64,000 nucleotides of DNA from an uncultured Bacilli bacterium (lineage in GTDB: Bacteria; Bacillota_I; Bacilli_A; RF39; UBA660). The translations under genes and the position numbers were made by a program. The notes under the pieces are model-generated. The model did not search any database and was not told where the DNA came from. It saw only the letters and a list, made by a program, of their open reading frames with translations. The DNA is taken from positions 1 through 64,000 of the forward strand of contig CAKPMX010000001.1 in the NCBI GenBank assembly GCA_934168205.1, in the 5' to 3' direction. Positions 44,029-53,590 of the stretch are shown one piece after another; the stretch's first letter is position 1, and every line of letters starts with the position of its first letter.

Positions 44029-46127
44029 GTTTGAAGAACATATTGATCATTTTTATAATCAACAAAAACTGTATTATTAGGTTTAACTTTACCTTCAATA
44101 ATCATTCTAGCAAGCAATGTCTCAATAGTACGACTTACTAATCTTTTTAAAGGTCTAGCTCCATAATTAATATCATAACCTTCTTCTATTAATTGACTTC
44201 TTGCTTTATCACTTAAAGCTATTTTTATATTAACATCGCTTAAACGTTTTTCAATATCAGCAAGTATTTTATCAAGTATAGAGTTAATTGCTTCTTTTGA
44301 CAATGGATCAAATACAATAATTTCATCAATTCTGTTAATGAACTCTGGTCTAAAATAACTTCTAACTTCATCCATTACTTTAGAAGAATCTCCATTTAAA
44401 ATATGTTCACTACCCAAATTAGATGTCATTATAATAATTGTATTTTTAAAGTCAACTGTACGACCATTAGAATCAGTAATTCTACCATCATCTAGTACTT
44501 GTAAAAGTAAGTTTAAAACTTCTGGATGAGCTTTTTCAATTTCATCAAATAAAACTATACTATATGGATTACGTCTAACAGCTTCTGTTAATTGTCCTCC
44601 TTCTTCATATCCAACATATCCTGGAGGAGAACCAATTAATCTAGACACACTAAACTTCTCCATATATTCACTCATATCAATTCTAATCATATGAGACTCA
44701 TCATCAAATAACTCATAAGCTAAAGTTCTTGCTATTTCTGTTTTACCAACACCAGTAGGCCCTAAAAACATAAATGACGCTATTGGTCTATTAGGATCTT
44801 TTATACCAGCACGTGACTTAATAATTGCATCACTTACAAGTTTTATAGCTTTGTCTTGACCCTTGACACGTTTTTTCATATTTTCATCTAACGCTAAAAG
44901 CTTTTCTTTTTCACTACTTACAAGTTTCGCAACTGGAATATTAGTCCATTTAGCAATAACACCTGCTATATCATCACTAGTAACAGTATCACTTAATATT
45001 TTATTTTTCTCTGTATTATTTAACTCTTCCAACTCTTTTTCAAGTCTTGGAATTTCACCATGTCTAAGTACTGCCGCTCTTTCCAAGTCATATTTATTTT
45101 CAGCTTGATCAAGTTCAAACTTAGCTTCTTCTATCTCAGCTTTTTTCTTCTTAATATCACTATTTAAGTTCTTTTCTTTATTCCAAGCCTCAGTTAATTC
45201 TTTTTCTTTTAATTGTAATTTTTCAACTTCAGCATCAATTTCTTCTCTACGTTTCTTAGAAATTTCATCTTTTTCTTTTTTTATAGCTTCTCTTTCTATT
45301 TGTAAACGCATAATTTTATGAGTCAAATTATCCAAATTAACTGGAACTGAATCCATTTGTACTCTAATAGTAGCACAAGCTTCATCTACTAAATCAATTG
45401 CCTTATCTGGCAAATAACGATCTGTAATATAACGATTAGATAAAGTAGCAGCAGAAACTAAAGCCTTATCTTGAATAGAAACACCATGATGTATTTCAAA
45501 TCTTTCTTTCAAACCACGTAAAATCGTAATAGTATCCTCAACTGTAGGTTCAGACACTTTAATCTTTTGAAAACGTCTTTCTAGTGCACCATCTTTTTCA
45601 ATATATTGACGATACTCATTTAAAGTAGTAGCACCAATTACATGAATTTCTCCACGAGCAAGCATAGGTTTCAAAATATTAGAAGTATCCATTGCTCCTT
45701 CAGTTCTACCAGTACCAACAATCATATGTATTTCATCAATAAACATGATTATATCGCCTTCGCTTTTTTTAACTTCGTTTAACACTTTCTTTAAACGTTC
45801 CTCAAATTCACCACGATATTTAGCACCAGCTACTAAAGCAGCCATATCAAGTTCCCATATAGTTTTATTCTTTAAACTAGAAGGAACATCTCCTTTAATA
45901 ATTCTTAAAGCAAGTCCTTCAACTATTGCTGTTTTACCAACACCTGGTTCACCTATTAAAACTGGATTGTTTTTTGTTTTTCTTGATAATACTCTAGTGA
46001 TACTACGTATTTCTTCATCTCTACCAATAACTGGATCAATTTTACCCTTTTTAGCGGCTTCAGTTATATCACGACCATATTTTTCTAATACATTTTCGTC
46101 TTGTTCTTCTTGATAATTATTATACAT
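44016..46127 (-). CDS. clpB: Disaggregase ClpB lacking the N-terminal domain
   Basis: 703 residues against about 860 in full-length ClpB. It starts directly at the first AAA+ domain (LEKYGRDITEAAKKGKIDPV; Walker A GEPGVGKT at 59-66, Walker B IIMFIDEIH). A coiled-coil middle domain (about 270-395) distinguishes it from ClpA/C, and a second AAA+ domain has GPTGVGKTE and VLFDEIEKAH. The whole Clp_N repeat is absent, and no upstream frame encodes it before the CIRCE site. Such short ClpB forms occur in Mollicutes. It resolubilises aggregates with DnaK. Regulated by HrcA through CIRCE upstream. Confidence 0.95.
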   Translation of the reverse strand: MYNNYQEEQDENVLEKYGRDITEAAKKGKIDPVIGRDEEIRSITRVLSRKTKNNPVLIGEPGVGKTAIVEGLALRIIKGDVPSSLKNKTIWELDMAALVAGAKYRGEFEERLKKVLNEVKKSEGDIIMFIDEIHMIVGTGRTEGAMDTSNILKPMLARGEIHVIGATTLNEYRQYIEKDGALERRFQKIKVSEPTVEDTITILRGLKERFEIHHGVSIQDKALVSAATLSNRYITDRYLPDKAIDLVDEACATIRVQMDSVPVNLDNLTHKIMRLQIEREAIKKEKDEISKKRREEIDAEVEKLQLKEKELTEAWNKEKNLNSDIKKKKAEIEEAKFELDQAENKYDLERAAVLRHGEIPRLEKELEELNNTEKNKILSDTVTSDDIAGVIAKWTNIPVAKLVSSEKEKLLALDENMKKRVKGQDKAIKLVSDAIIKSRAGIKDPNRPIASFMFLGPTGVGKTEIARTLAYELFDDESHMIRIDMSEYMEKFSVSRLIGSPPGYVGYEEGGQLTEAVRRNPYSIVLFDEIEKAHPEVLNLLLQVLDDGRITDSNGRTVDFKNTIIIMTSNLGSEHILNGDSSKVMDEVRSYFRPEFINRIDEIIVFDPLSKEAINSILDKILADIEKRLSDVNIKIALSDKARSQLIEEGYDINYGARPLKRLVSRTIETLLARMIIEGKVKPNNTVFVDYKNDQYVLQTEDK

Positions 46128-46165
46128 ATTCTATCACCTCTTCGATACTTATTTTACACCAATTT

Positions 46166-46192
46166 TTAGCACTTGTCAATATAGAGTGCTAA
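46166..46192 (-). promoter_or_regulatory. CIRCE operator and promoter of clpB
   Basis: Minus strand TTAGCACTC-N9-AAGTGCTAA, only one arm position off perfect symmetry. TTGACA lies inside it and TAAAAT follows after 17 nt. Confidence 0.92.
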
Positions 46193-46203
46193 TAATTAAA
46201 AAT

Positions 46204-46228
46204 AATAAAACGTAAGTTGTCTTACGCC
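46204..46228 (-). terminator. Terminator before the clpB promoter
   Basis: Arms CGTAAG/CTTACG around ACAA with TTTTATT on the minus strand, closing the 523-residue gene. Confidence 0.82.
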
Positions 46229-46232
46229 ATAT

Positions 46233-47804
46233 TTATTCATCAGTTTTAACTAATTCTTTATACTCTCCAACAGTACTTTTATTACTACCATCACTTCTAA
46301 TCTCATCCATTACTCTACTTTGCCAATTACCTCTATGAATTACTCTTTTACATTGTCCACTTTCAATTAATTCTCTCTTACTTAATTGTGATAACCTATG
46401 GAAATCATCTGAATCCATAATATATATTGCATCCCCTGTAGAAACCCTACCAGTATTAGCATTTTCAAAATACTTTTCTAATACTATTTTTCCATTAGAA
46501 TGTACATAAGCAACATATCCATCAAAAGTATTTAATCCTCTAAGTGTACACACTGGATCAGAAGATTCATGAAAAGTCTTCTTCTCTAAATAAAGTTCAG
46601 TTAAATGTTCACGATAGCGAGCCTTTTCTTCTTCACTCATTTCTCTTGTTTTTCTACTAATACTATTAGTAAATGCTTCATCTAAAGTCTTACCATCAGG
46701 TATCATTTCCCAATTAGCAGATAAATCTTTTAAATAATCTTTCATAAATTCTTCTACTTCATTAGGACTCATAGTAGAAAAATCATAACTGTTAAGAGTT
46801 ACTGTCTTTAACTCTGGATAATTAATTAATAATTGTTTATATCTTTCTTTTAATGACTTAGGTGTCACAACATAGCCGTCTTTATTAGGAATACCAGGTA
46901 TAGTAGATTTAAATTCATCAACAACTATTTCTAAGTCACTATCAACTTTATCACCTAATCCTAAAAGATAATTAGAAACATAAAATAAATATCTTTGTTT
47001 AGACTCAGGAGATACGCTTTCTGCATATTGTAAATGTTGATGAGCAACATAAAGCTCAAATCTACTCATGTCTTCTTTATCTAAAGAAGATAAATCAACT
47101 GGATGTTCACGTAAAAAATCCATAACATCATCAAGATTATCAATCATATATGCAAGTATATCTGCACAAGCATTAGCGTATATTGCCGGATTCAATTTAA
47201 TATCAGCTAATTTTAAAAATCTATCTACACTTTTTTTATCACCAAGACTTGCTACTAAATCTTCTTGTAATAGTCTTTTTTGCGCAAAAGTAAGCTTTGG
47301 ACTTGTCAAATATTCTTTAACTTCCTTAGCTCTTTTTTGATCTCTTAAAGCTCTCTCATATGCTTGATATATAAATGGGAAATTCTTAGACAATTTTTTA
47401 TCAGTAGACACCATTCTCAAATTAGCAACAAACCTCTTACAACCAGTTTCTTCATCTAATAAGAAATCATTTAAATCCTCTCCATCTAAAAATCTACCAT
47501 CATGTTCTTTAGTAATATTTAAATTATAAATAATTGTAGAAACAATTGCTGTAACAGAAAAACATAACTTTTTACTAATATTTTCCTTATCCTGTACTAT
47601 ACCTAAAGTTTGAAATATTTGCATATTTGGATAATAATCTACTTTACTAGCCAAAAAATCCATAAATTCTTCCAAAGATTTATTAAGAGCAATTTTTATT
47701 CTTTTCTTATTACTACATAAATTTAAAAGATCTCTTGATAACAAAGTAACAGGTGTATTGACAGGTATACCTTTATTAATTACTTCATCTACATTTTCTA
47801 ACAT
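46233..47804 (-). CDS. Conserved-looking soluble protein of unknown function
   Basis: 523 residues, no signal peptide or membrane segment, mainly helical. Features seen: an N-terminal helical part (LCSNKKRIKIALNKSLEEFM), a central stretch with LREHPVDLSSLDKEDMSRFE, and a C-terminal beta-rich part (about 425-520: TLRGLNTFDGYVAYVHSNGK, GDAIYIMDSDDFHRLSQLSK, then KRVIHRGNWQSRVMDEI). I recognise no family or catalytic motif. It is monocistronic, with its own terminator. Composition does not differ from its neighbours. Confidence 0.82.
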   Translation of the reverse strand: MLENVDEVINKGIPVNTPVTLLSRDLLNLCSNKKRIKIALNKSLEEFMDFLASKVDYYPNMQIFQTLGIVQDKENISKKLCFSVTAIVSTIIYNLNITKEHDGRFLDGEDLNDFLLDEETGCKRFVANLRMVSTDKKLSKNFPFIYQAYERALRDQKRAKEVKEYLTSPKLTFAQKRLLQEDLVASLGDKKSVDRFLKLADIKLNPAIYANACADILAYMIDNLDDVMDFLREHPVDLSSLDKEDMSRFELYVAHQHLQYAESVSPESKQRYLFYVSNYLLGLGDKVDSDLEIVVDEFKSTIPGIPNKDGYVVTPKSLKERYKQLLINYPELKTVTLNSYDFSTMSPNEVEEFMKDYLKDLSANWEMIPDGKTLDEAFTNSISRKTREMSEEEKARYREHLTELYLEKKTFHESSDPVCTLRGLNTFDGYVAYVHSNGKIVLEKYFENANTGRVSTGDAIYIMDSDDFHRLSQLSKRELIESGQCKRVIHRGNWQSRVMDEIRSDGSNKSTVGEYKELVKTDE

Positions 47805-47870
47805 AATTACACTTCCCTATAAGTACCAACTGGCTAAATATATTATCATAAAACTCAACAAAAGTCTAAT

Positions 47871-47898
47871 AAAAAGACCAGAGTTCATCACTCTAGTC
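47871..47898 (-). terminator. Orphan terminator left of the IS element
   Basis: Arms GACTAGAGT/ACTCTGGTC (one mismatch) with T5 on the minus strand. No minus-strand gene ends just before it; the nearest is the VWA adhesin beyond the IS, whose terminator this probably was. Confidence 0.65.
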
Positions 47899-47959
47899 AA
47901 TTAAATAATTTACACTCATAAAGATTATTAATCCGCTTCAATTACATACCTTATCTACG

Positions 47960-49426
47960 GACAGTTTTTTATTTTTTAATAAGTAATGATTTATACTATT
48001 AACACAAAAAGTCTCTTATAATTAATAAAACGACCCTTTTATGCTACAATCAATATAGAATAAAAAACCCGAAAGTAGCGTAAGTCGTTTTATGAATAAA
48101 TTATATAATACACAAAAAACAATCACAAGCAAAATTGAACTTTTTTTTGCAAGAAAATATTTCCTGTTTACATAGACCTCAAGAAAAAATGATTCCTTCT
48201 ATTATTTTTGGAATGATTATGAGCGAATCTGTTGTTACCCAAGATATTGCCAGAATTTTAAAAGATGATTTTTCTTTAGTTCAATTAGATTCCGTTTCTA
48301 GAAGAATTAGAAGACTCCTTAATAACAGTAGATTTGATGGCTACCTATTTTATAAAGAAACTATTACTCATGTTATTAACAATTATAAAATTAAACATTC
48401 TTCTAACACAGTTCATCTAACAATTGATCACATGTATTCTAAGGAAAATTATACTGTACTTTTTGTCTCAATAAGAGTTGGCAAACAAGGAATTCCTATT
48501 TATTTTGAATGTTTTAAAGGCATTAAAAATCCAGAAGCATTTTATGATAGAACCGTCATAAAAGCAATAGATTATGTTTTTGATTTATTTAAAAACAAAA
48601 ATCTAAATATTATTTTTCTGGCTGATCGCTGGTTTTCCAAAAAAGTATTTGAACACATTGATAAGTTAGGAGCAACTTATTGTTTTAGACTTAAAAGCAA
48701 TTTAAAAATTTCTGTTTATGATAAAAACGAAGGACATTATATAAGAAAATATACTGGTGATTTACTTTCTTGGAAACACCATTCTATTTACTATAATGAT
48801 GTCAATATGTATGAAGAATTAAATTATAAAACCAATATCGTGATTAGTAGAAAATGTTGTACTGACGAACCTTGGATCATTGCGACAAATGGTGAAGCAA
48901 AAGAATCTATTAGACACTATTCACACAGATTTGGCTCAATAGAAAGTGTTTTTAAAAATCAGAAATCAAATAGATTTTATCTAGAAGATATTTGCACTGC
49001 ATCCTTAACTTCTTTCATTAATTTATACTCTTTAGTTTGTTTTTCAACGTTATTTTTAACTATTGTTGGAACAGATTATTCCAAAAATTCTAGATGTTAC
49101 AAAAATGTAAAAATTACAGCACATAAAACATATAAAAATAAAGGTAAAATAAGAGTTATGTCATTATTTAATACAGGACTAACATTCTTCAAATTAGCAT
49201 TTAATTCTTATAAATATATAAGGATTCCATTTAGATTAATTTTATACGACATATAATTTCATCAATTCATAATAAGCTTAAATTTCATTTATGAATGAAA
49301 TCCTTTTTGTGTGTTCAAAATTTCAAACAAAAAAATACAACCAGTAAATAGTATTGATTGGTCGTATTTTTTTGTCATTTTTTCCACGTCTTTTTCTTTA
49401 TTTTCAATGGTTTATCAAAAACTGTC
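47960..49426 (+). mobile_element. IS4-like insertion sequence
   Basis: About 1.47 kb bounded by imperfect inverted repeats: left GACAGTTTTTTAT, right end the reverse of GACAGTTTTTGAT. It contains one DDE transposase gene. No target-site duplication is obvious in the 12 bases on each side, so the exact ends are uncertain or the element is old. The right end touches the stop codon of the VWA adhesin gene. A short AT-rich gene-free stretch with a promoter-like region (TTATGCTACAAT) precedes the transposase. Confidence 0.72.
48092..49256 (+). CDS. IS4-family-like DDE transposase, split by a frameshift at a T8 run
   Basis: The first frame opens at ATG 48092 (MNKLYNTQKTITSKIELFF) and stops shortly after a run of eight T (48141-48148). 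The second, from TTG 48135, carries the rest to 49256. With seven T the two join into about 388 residues reading ...KIELFLQENIS. Catalytic Asp are in LTIDHMYSK and FLADRWFS, and the Glu region in YSHRFGSIESVFKNQKS (Y-R-E-K motif) is present. The T8 run could be a true mutation or a slippage site. I cannot tell which from sequence alone. Confidence 0.78.
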
Positions 49427-52400
49427 AGTCAGTGAGAATCACATAAGGATTACTAGACGTTCCATTTCCGGAAGAATACACGGTACCAGGAGCGAGTGAA
49501 ATCGCAGGTCGAACACCTGAAGAACCGTTAAAATATAAGCTTATAGCACCTCCAGAATCAACAAAATAACCAGCTAAAAGTCCAAGATATTCTTGTGGAG
49601 ACATTGTAAAAAATGGTTGGCCAGTATACAAATAATAATTAGAATTTGAAGATTCAGTACCCCCAGCCAACATTATTTCATCAATTGTCAATAAGCCAAT
49701 CGGATAATTCAAAGAGCCGTTTCCACCAGCACCAGTTGAGACTGTAAATCCATCTCTTTTTTGATTTGAACAAACAACACTCGGATTATGAGTATTGTGT
49801 ATTCTATCATAAGTACTAAAATAAGAATAATTTTCCCCAGCATCAACATCTTTCCCAGCTAATGATCCTGCAGAAAAAGTCCTATCATTACACCAAGGAG
49901 TATCTTCCAATTTTTCCACATATGAAGCCATATTTACCTCATACCAAGAATCTATTTTGTTTTTTATTGTAGAAGATTCAACATTAGAAAACATATCATC
50001 AATAGCAGTTTCAATATTCTTACCGTCATCTAATATAAGATACTCAATATAATCACTTTCATAGAAACCTAATATATAATATACCTGTGAACACTTACCC
50101 GTCTTATTAAAACAAGTATAATGATATTTTTTAGCAACATCTAATCTATCACTTGTCCAATAAGAAGAAGAAAAAGTATCTTTTAAAGTATATGTTGTTC
50201 CATCCCAAGAAACATCATTTCCATATAAATAATTATAAGTAAAATCATAATGTAATTCATAATTAGAAGTTGAGGTAACAATTATCTTATTATCACAAAC
50301 TGTACTAGTCAAATCAGAACAGATATAATATCCTTTATACTTACTATAATCATTATACCAATTTTTTTTAGCTATAGTCACAGTATTTTTTAAAGTGTAT
50401 GTACCATCACTATTTTCTGTTGCATTTTTACCCAAGGTTATTGTTTGAGAACTCACAGAAGTTACGCCGTTTCTCAAATCTAAGTAATATTGATAACTAC
50501 TATCTCCTCCTACTATATAATAAGCACGCGAACAAGTAGTAGAAAAATTATTACATGTATAATATCCAGCCAGACTACTATAACTATCAGGCCAATTTTT
50601 TTGCGAAGTATTATTTAACGTATACGTTCCATTAGAATAGCTAATTGAAGTTCCATAATAATAATATCCCGTTCCCATCCGTTTTTTCTCAAAAATAGTA
50701 GAAACTAATTCCCTATAATAATACCTATATATTGCATCATACATATACCCAGAATAAGCAACAGAATCAAATTTTGGATTAAATTCACTCGTACCAATTT
50801 GGCTTTTACTTCCAGTATTATTGCATTTCTTTATAGTGTTGCCAGTTGCTTTACCTATTGAAAAAGTTACAGAATCAGTACCAGAAGAATTAGAACTATC
50901 CTTTGTATACTTAACCATAATAACATTGCTAGACGTTAAACTACCTAAAGATATTGTACCAGAAGTAGTACCAGAATATACACCTATTTCAGTTCCATCT
51001 TTATAGAAATAAGCTTTATCGTAATTGGCTTCAGACGATACAGAATAAGATAATATATATGTTCCATCTTCAACTACTGAAAATGATATCGTACCTGTTT
51101 TAGAATTTGTTTTATTAGTACTTGTCCATTCATTAGTTGCACTATTATATGAATACGGATATGTAGAATCATTTGAAACTTTTGTATAATCATCTCTCAT
51201 TATTGTAACTGATTCATTAATGTCTTCTGCTGTACCATTATATATCAATTTTACACCACCAGTTGATGTTGTTCTTACCATTTTCCAACAAAGCCCTGCA
51301 AAATATACATTATTATTACTAACACTTCCTCGATAATAATAAACAGGATATTCATCATTTTCTGTACCTTTTCTAGTATAAATTCCAGAATTAGCTGAAG
51401 TTGGCGAAGTACTAAAGTCAACATTTGTATCCAATCCAATCGAATCATTAGCAATTAAAGTATACAAAGATTTTCCTTTATGTACTGTTCCATCCATTGA
51501 TTTTGTAATACTTAGCTTTTTCCAAGTAGCTCTTAAAGTTACATTTTTCTCGGGCATTATAAATGTATCTTCATTTACTTCTTTTACTCCTGCTGTAACT
51601 ATTTTCCAACCTTGAAATTGATATCCTGCACATACTGGTATAGTATTTTCTTTTTGTACTGTATCAAAGACAAAGTAATTACTTGTACCTGGCACATTAG
51701 AAACAACACATCCTGCTGGAGTATTTCCTTCATATATAACTGTATATTTATCTTTTAATATAGTTGTTTTTGTCGTAGATTCTGTTGTAGATATATTACC
51801 TATTTTATAAGTAATATCTGTCTTTGTATGTGTTGGATATATTCCTCCTACTCCAATTAAATCATTATTAAAATTAATATCTATTGTTAATATTGCGTCT
51901 GTTCCTGATTTTAATCCTGATAAATCCCAGATAACTTTATTACTTTGAGTAGTAGCTTCGCCAAACGTCGTATTAATATCTGTTATATTATTTAGATTAA
52001 AATAATTAGTATCTACGTAATCAGTTAAAGTAAACTCATCATAAGTAGCAGTAGTTAAAGATGCTTTATATAAAAACTCATTTAAGTTATCTTTATTAGC
52101 TAAATACTGAGTATCTGTTATATTCTTAATACCAGTTAATACTGTGTCCCCTAGTTCATACTGTATACCAGATATATCTAAATAGTTATATTTACTCTTT
52201 AAGTATTTATATTGTGATACTTCATTAGGTGTATCAATTGTAGGAAGACCATCTGTTAAGAATAATACTACACAGTCTCTATTAGACTCTTTATTGTATG
52301 TACTTAGTACATCATCTACTTTAATTAAGGCTTGATAATAATTTGTTTCTCCTGATACTGTTAAATTATTTATACTTTTTTGTAATAAAGTTGTATCATT

Positions 52401-52868
52401 TGTAAAATCATTTATTACAGTAGCACTATCATTAAAAGTAATTAAAGCTATCTTATTACCTTTTGGTATAGTATCATTAATAAGTTCATTAACATCATTT
52501 TGTACTTGTGTTAACTTACTACCTAACATACTACCAGATGTATCTAATACTAATATAACATCAGTGTAATCTGCTCTTTTCTTTTTAAGTGTATCTACTT
52601 TTATATTTATTCTAGCTTTATTTTTACTTAGCCAGTAAGCAGACTTTGTATATTGCCAAGCACCTTCTTCTTTATTAAGATAAGACAATGTAGTTGAAGG
52701 TACTGTTATACTTGGAGTTGGAGTTAAAGCAGCAAATGAATAAGATATAAATACTATTAAAAGCCCTATTAAAACAATAGAGCTTATTATATATTTTTTA
52801 TTACTTAAAAGTTTGGCACAATTAAAACGTTTAATTTGTTGAAAAGACTTTATAAATTTCTTTTTCAT
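49425..52868 (-). CDS. Large VWA-domain surface adhesin
   Basis: 1147 residues. Membrane anchor (about 28-47), then a von Willebrand A domain (about 100-260) with intact MIDAS DTSGSM (109-114) and LTDGLP. An InlB/Big-type repeat follows (about 375-460: YQFQGWKIVTAGVKEVNEDT, then LRATWKK). The middle and C-terminal parts contain three related units, each with a pair of Cys and a YYI motif (YYTCNNFSTTCSRAYYIVGG, YYICSDLTSTVCDNKIIV, YHYTCFNKTGKCSQVYYILG). There is no LPxTG motif, so retention is by the N-terminal helix. The TGA stop lies within the IS right end. Likely host- or matrix-binding. Confidence 0.85.
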   Translation of the reverse strand: MKKKFIKSFQQIKRFNCAKLLSNKKYIISSIVLIGLLIVFISYSFAALTPTPSITVPSTTLSYLNKEEGAWQYTKSAYWLSKNKARINIKVDTLKKKRADYTDVILVLDTSGSMLGSKLTQVQNDVNELINDTIPKGNKIALITFNDSATVINDFTNDTTLLQKSINNLTVSGETNYYQALIKVDDVLSTYNKESNRDCVVLFLTDGLPTIDTPNEVSQYKYLKSKYNYLDISGIQYELGDTVLTGIKNITDTQYLANKDNLNEFLYKASLTTATYDEFTLTDYVDTNYFNLNNITDINTTFGEATTQSNKVIWDLSGLKSGTDAILTIDINFNNDLIGVGGIYPTHTKTDITYKIGNISTTESTTKTTILKDKYTVIYEGNTPAGCVVSNVPGTSNYFVFDTVQKENTIPVCAGYQFQGWKIVTAGVKEVNEDTFIMPEKNVTLRATWKKLSITKSMDGTVHKGKSLYTLIANDSIGLDTNVDFSTSPTSANSGIYTRKGTENDEYPVYYYRGSVSNNNVYFAGLCWKMVRTTSTGGVKLIYNGTAEDINESVTIMRDDYTKVSNDSTYPYSYNSATNEWTSTNKTNSKTGTISFSVVEDGTYILSYSVSSEANYDKAYFYKDGTEIGVYSGTTSGTISLGSLTSSNVIMVKYTKDSSNSSGTDSVTFSIGKATGNTIKKCNNTGSKSQIGTSEFNPKFDSVAYSGYMYDAIYRYYYRELVSTIFEKKRMGTGYYYYGTSISYSNGTYTLNNTSQKNWPDSYSSLAGYYTCNNFSTTCSRAYYIVGGDSSYQYYLDLRNGVTSVSSQTITLGKNATENSDGTYTLKNTVTIAKKNWYNDYSKYKGYYICSDLTSTVCDNKIIVTSTSNYELHYDFTYNYLYGNDVSWDGTTYTLKDTFSSSYWTSDRLDVAKKYHYTCFNKTGKCSQVYYILGFYESDYIEYLILDDGKNIETAIDDMFSNVESSTIKNKIDSWYEVNMASYVEKLEDTPWCNDRTFSAGSLAGKDVDAGENYSYFSTYDRIHNTHNPSVVCSNQKRDGFTVSTGAGGNGSLNYPIGLLTIDEIMLAGGTESSNSNYYLYTGQPFFTMSPQEYLGLLAGYFVDSGGAISLYFNGSSGVRPAISLAPGTVYSSGNGTSSNPYVILTD

Positions 52869-52953
52869 TACACATCACCAAACTTTATCTATTTTTTACA
52901 TTTTAAGTATATCAATCATTTACAATATTTACAAGTTTCAAAATAAAAACTAA

Positions 52954-53526
52954 TTATCCAATATATTTTCTATATAATTCTTTTAAATTCTTTTTATTAA
53001 TTACTTTCTTAACACCTTCAGAACTTATATCTGTAAAAATCTTCGTTAATAAGAAATCTAACTTTGGATTAATTTTACATTCTTCTCTTTTATTCATCCA
53101 ATAATTAAGTTCATATTCATTACTCCATTTTTTACCTTGATAAGTCATACCTGCAGCTAACATATCACACACCATTTCAACAAAATAACTATAAGGAATT
53201 ATTGGCGTTTTCTCTGGTGCTACATAATCATACCAATATTCATGATGATGTTTGTTTCTTCCTTTATGATGTAACCAGGCTTTAGAGTAACCATTTACTT
53301 TCTTGCAAACCATAATAGGACTACGATCACCTACAAAGTATCTTACACTTTCAAAAAATTCTGTAAATGAATATTTTGACAAATCATGTGTTAAACCTCT
53401 CCAAACAACACCAGCTCTACAACATAAACAAAATACTTTAAACCTATGTTTATTAACAACATGTAAATGCCCAAAAAACTTACGTACTGTAATTTTATAT
53501 TTATTATTTTTCTTCTTTTTTTTCAT
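52954..53526 (-). CDS. DUF5662 family protein
   Basis: 190 residues. Basic start then conserved His-rich motifs: HLHVVNKHRFKVF, GLTHDLSKYSFTEF, and WLHHKGRNKHHHEYWYDYV, giving many metal-binding candidates. The pattern is that of DUF5662 (sometimes misnamed catalase), a helical putative metal-dependent protein with HD-like HDxxK. Activity not established. SD AAGGTGG. Free-standing, with the VWA gene downstream on the same strand after 85 nt. Confidence 0.82.
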   Translation of the reverse strand: MKKKKKNNKYKITVRKFFGHLHVVNKHRFKVFCLCCRAGVVWRGLTHDLSKYSFTEFFESVRYFVGDRSPIMVCKKVNGYSKAWLHHKGRNKHHHEYWYDYVAPEKTPIIPYSYFVEMVCDMLAAGMTYQGKKWSNEYELNYWMNKREECKINPKLDFLLTKIFTDISSEGVKKVINKKNLKELYRKYIG

Positions 53527-53554
53527 ACTTCCACCTTCAATGATTATAACATAC

Positions 53555-53584
53555 GAAAAGAGAATTTTTAATCAATTCTCTTAC
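53555..53584 (-). terminator. Terminator after the 658-residue anchored protein gene
   Basis: Arms AGAGAATT/AATTCTCT with TTTTC on the minus strand. Confidence 0.75.
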
Positions 53585-53590
53585 TTTTTA

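Noticed and set aside
47948..49438. Target-site duplication flanking the IS
   Set aside because: The 12 bases on each side do not match, so no duplication can be claimed.
49311..49499. Plus-strand ORF across the IS right end
   Set aside because: Spans the IS boundary and the adhesin stop; no ribosome site; chance frame.
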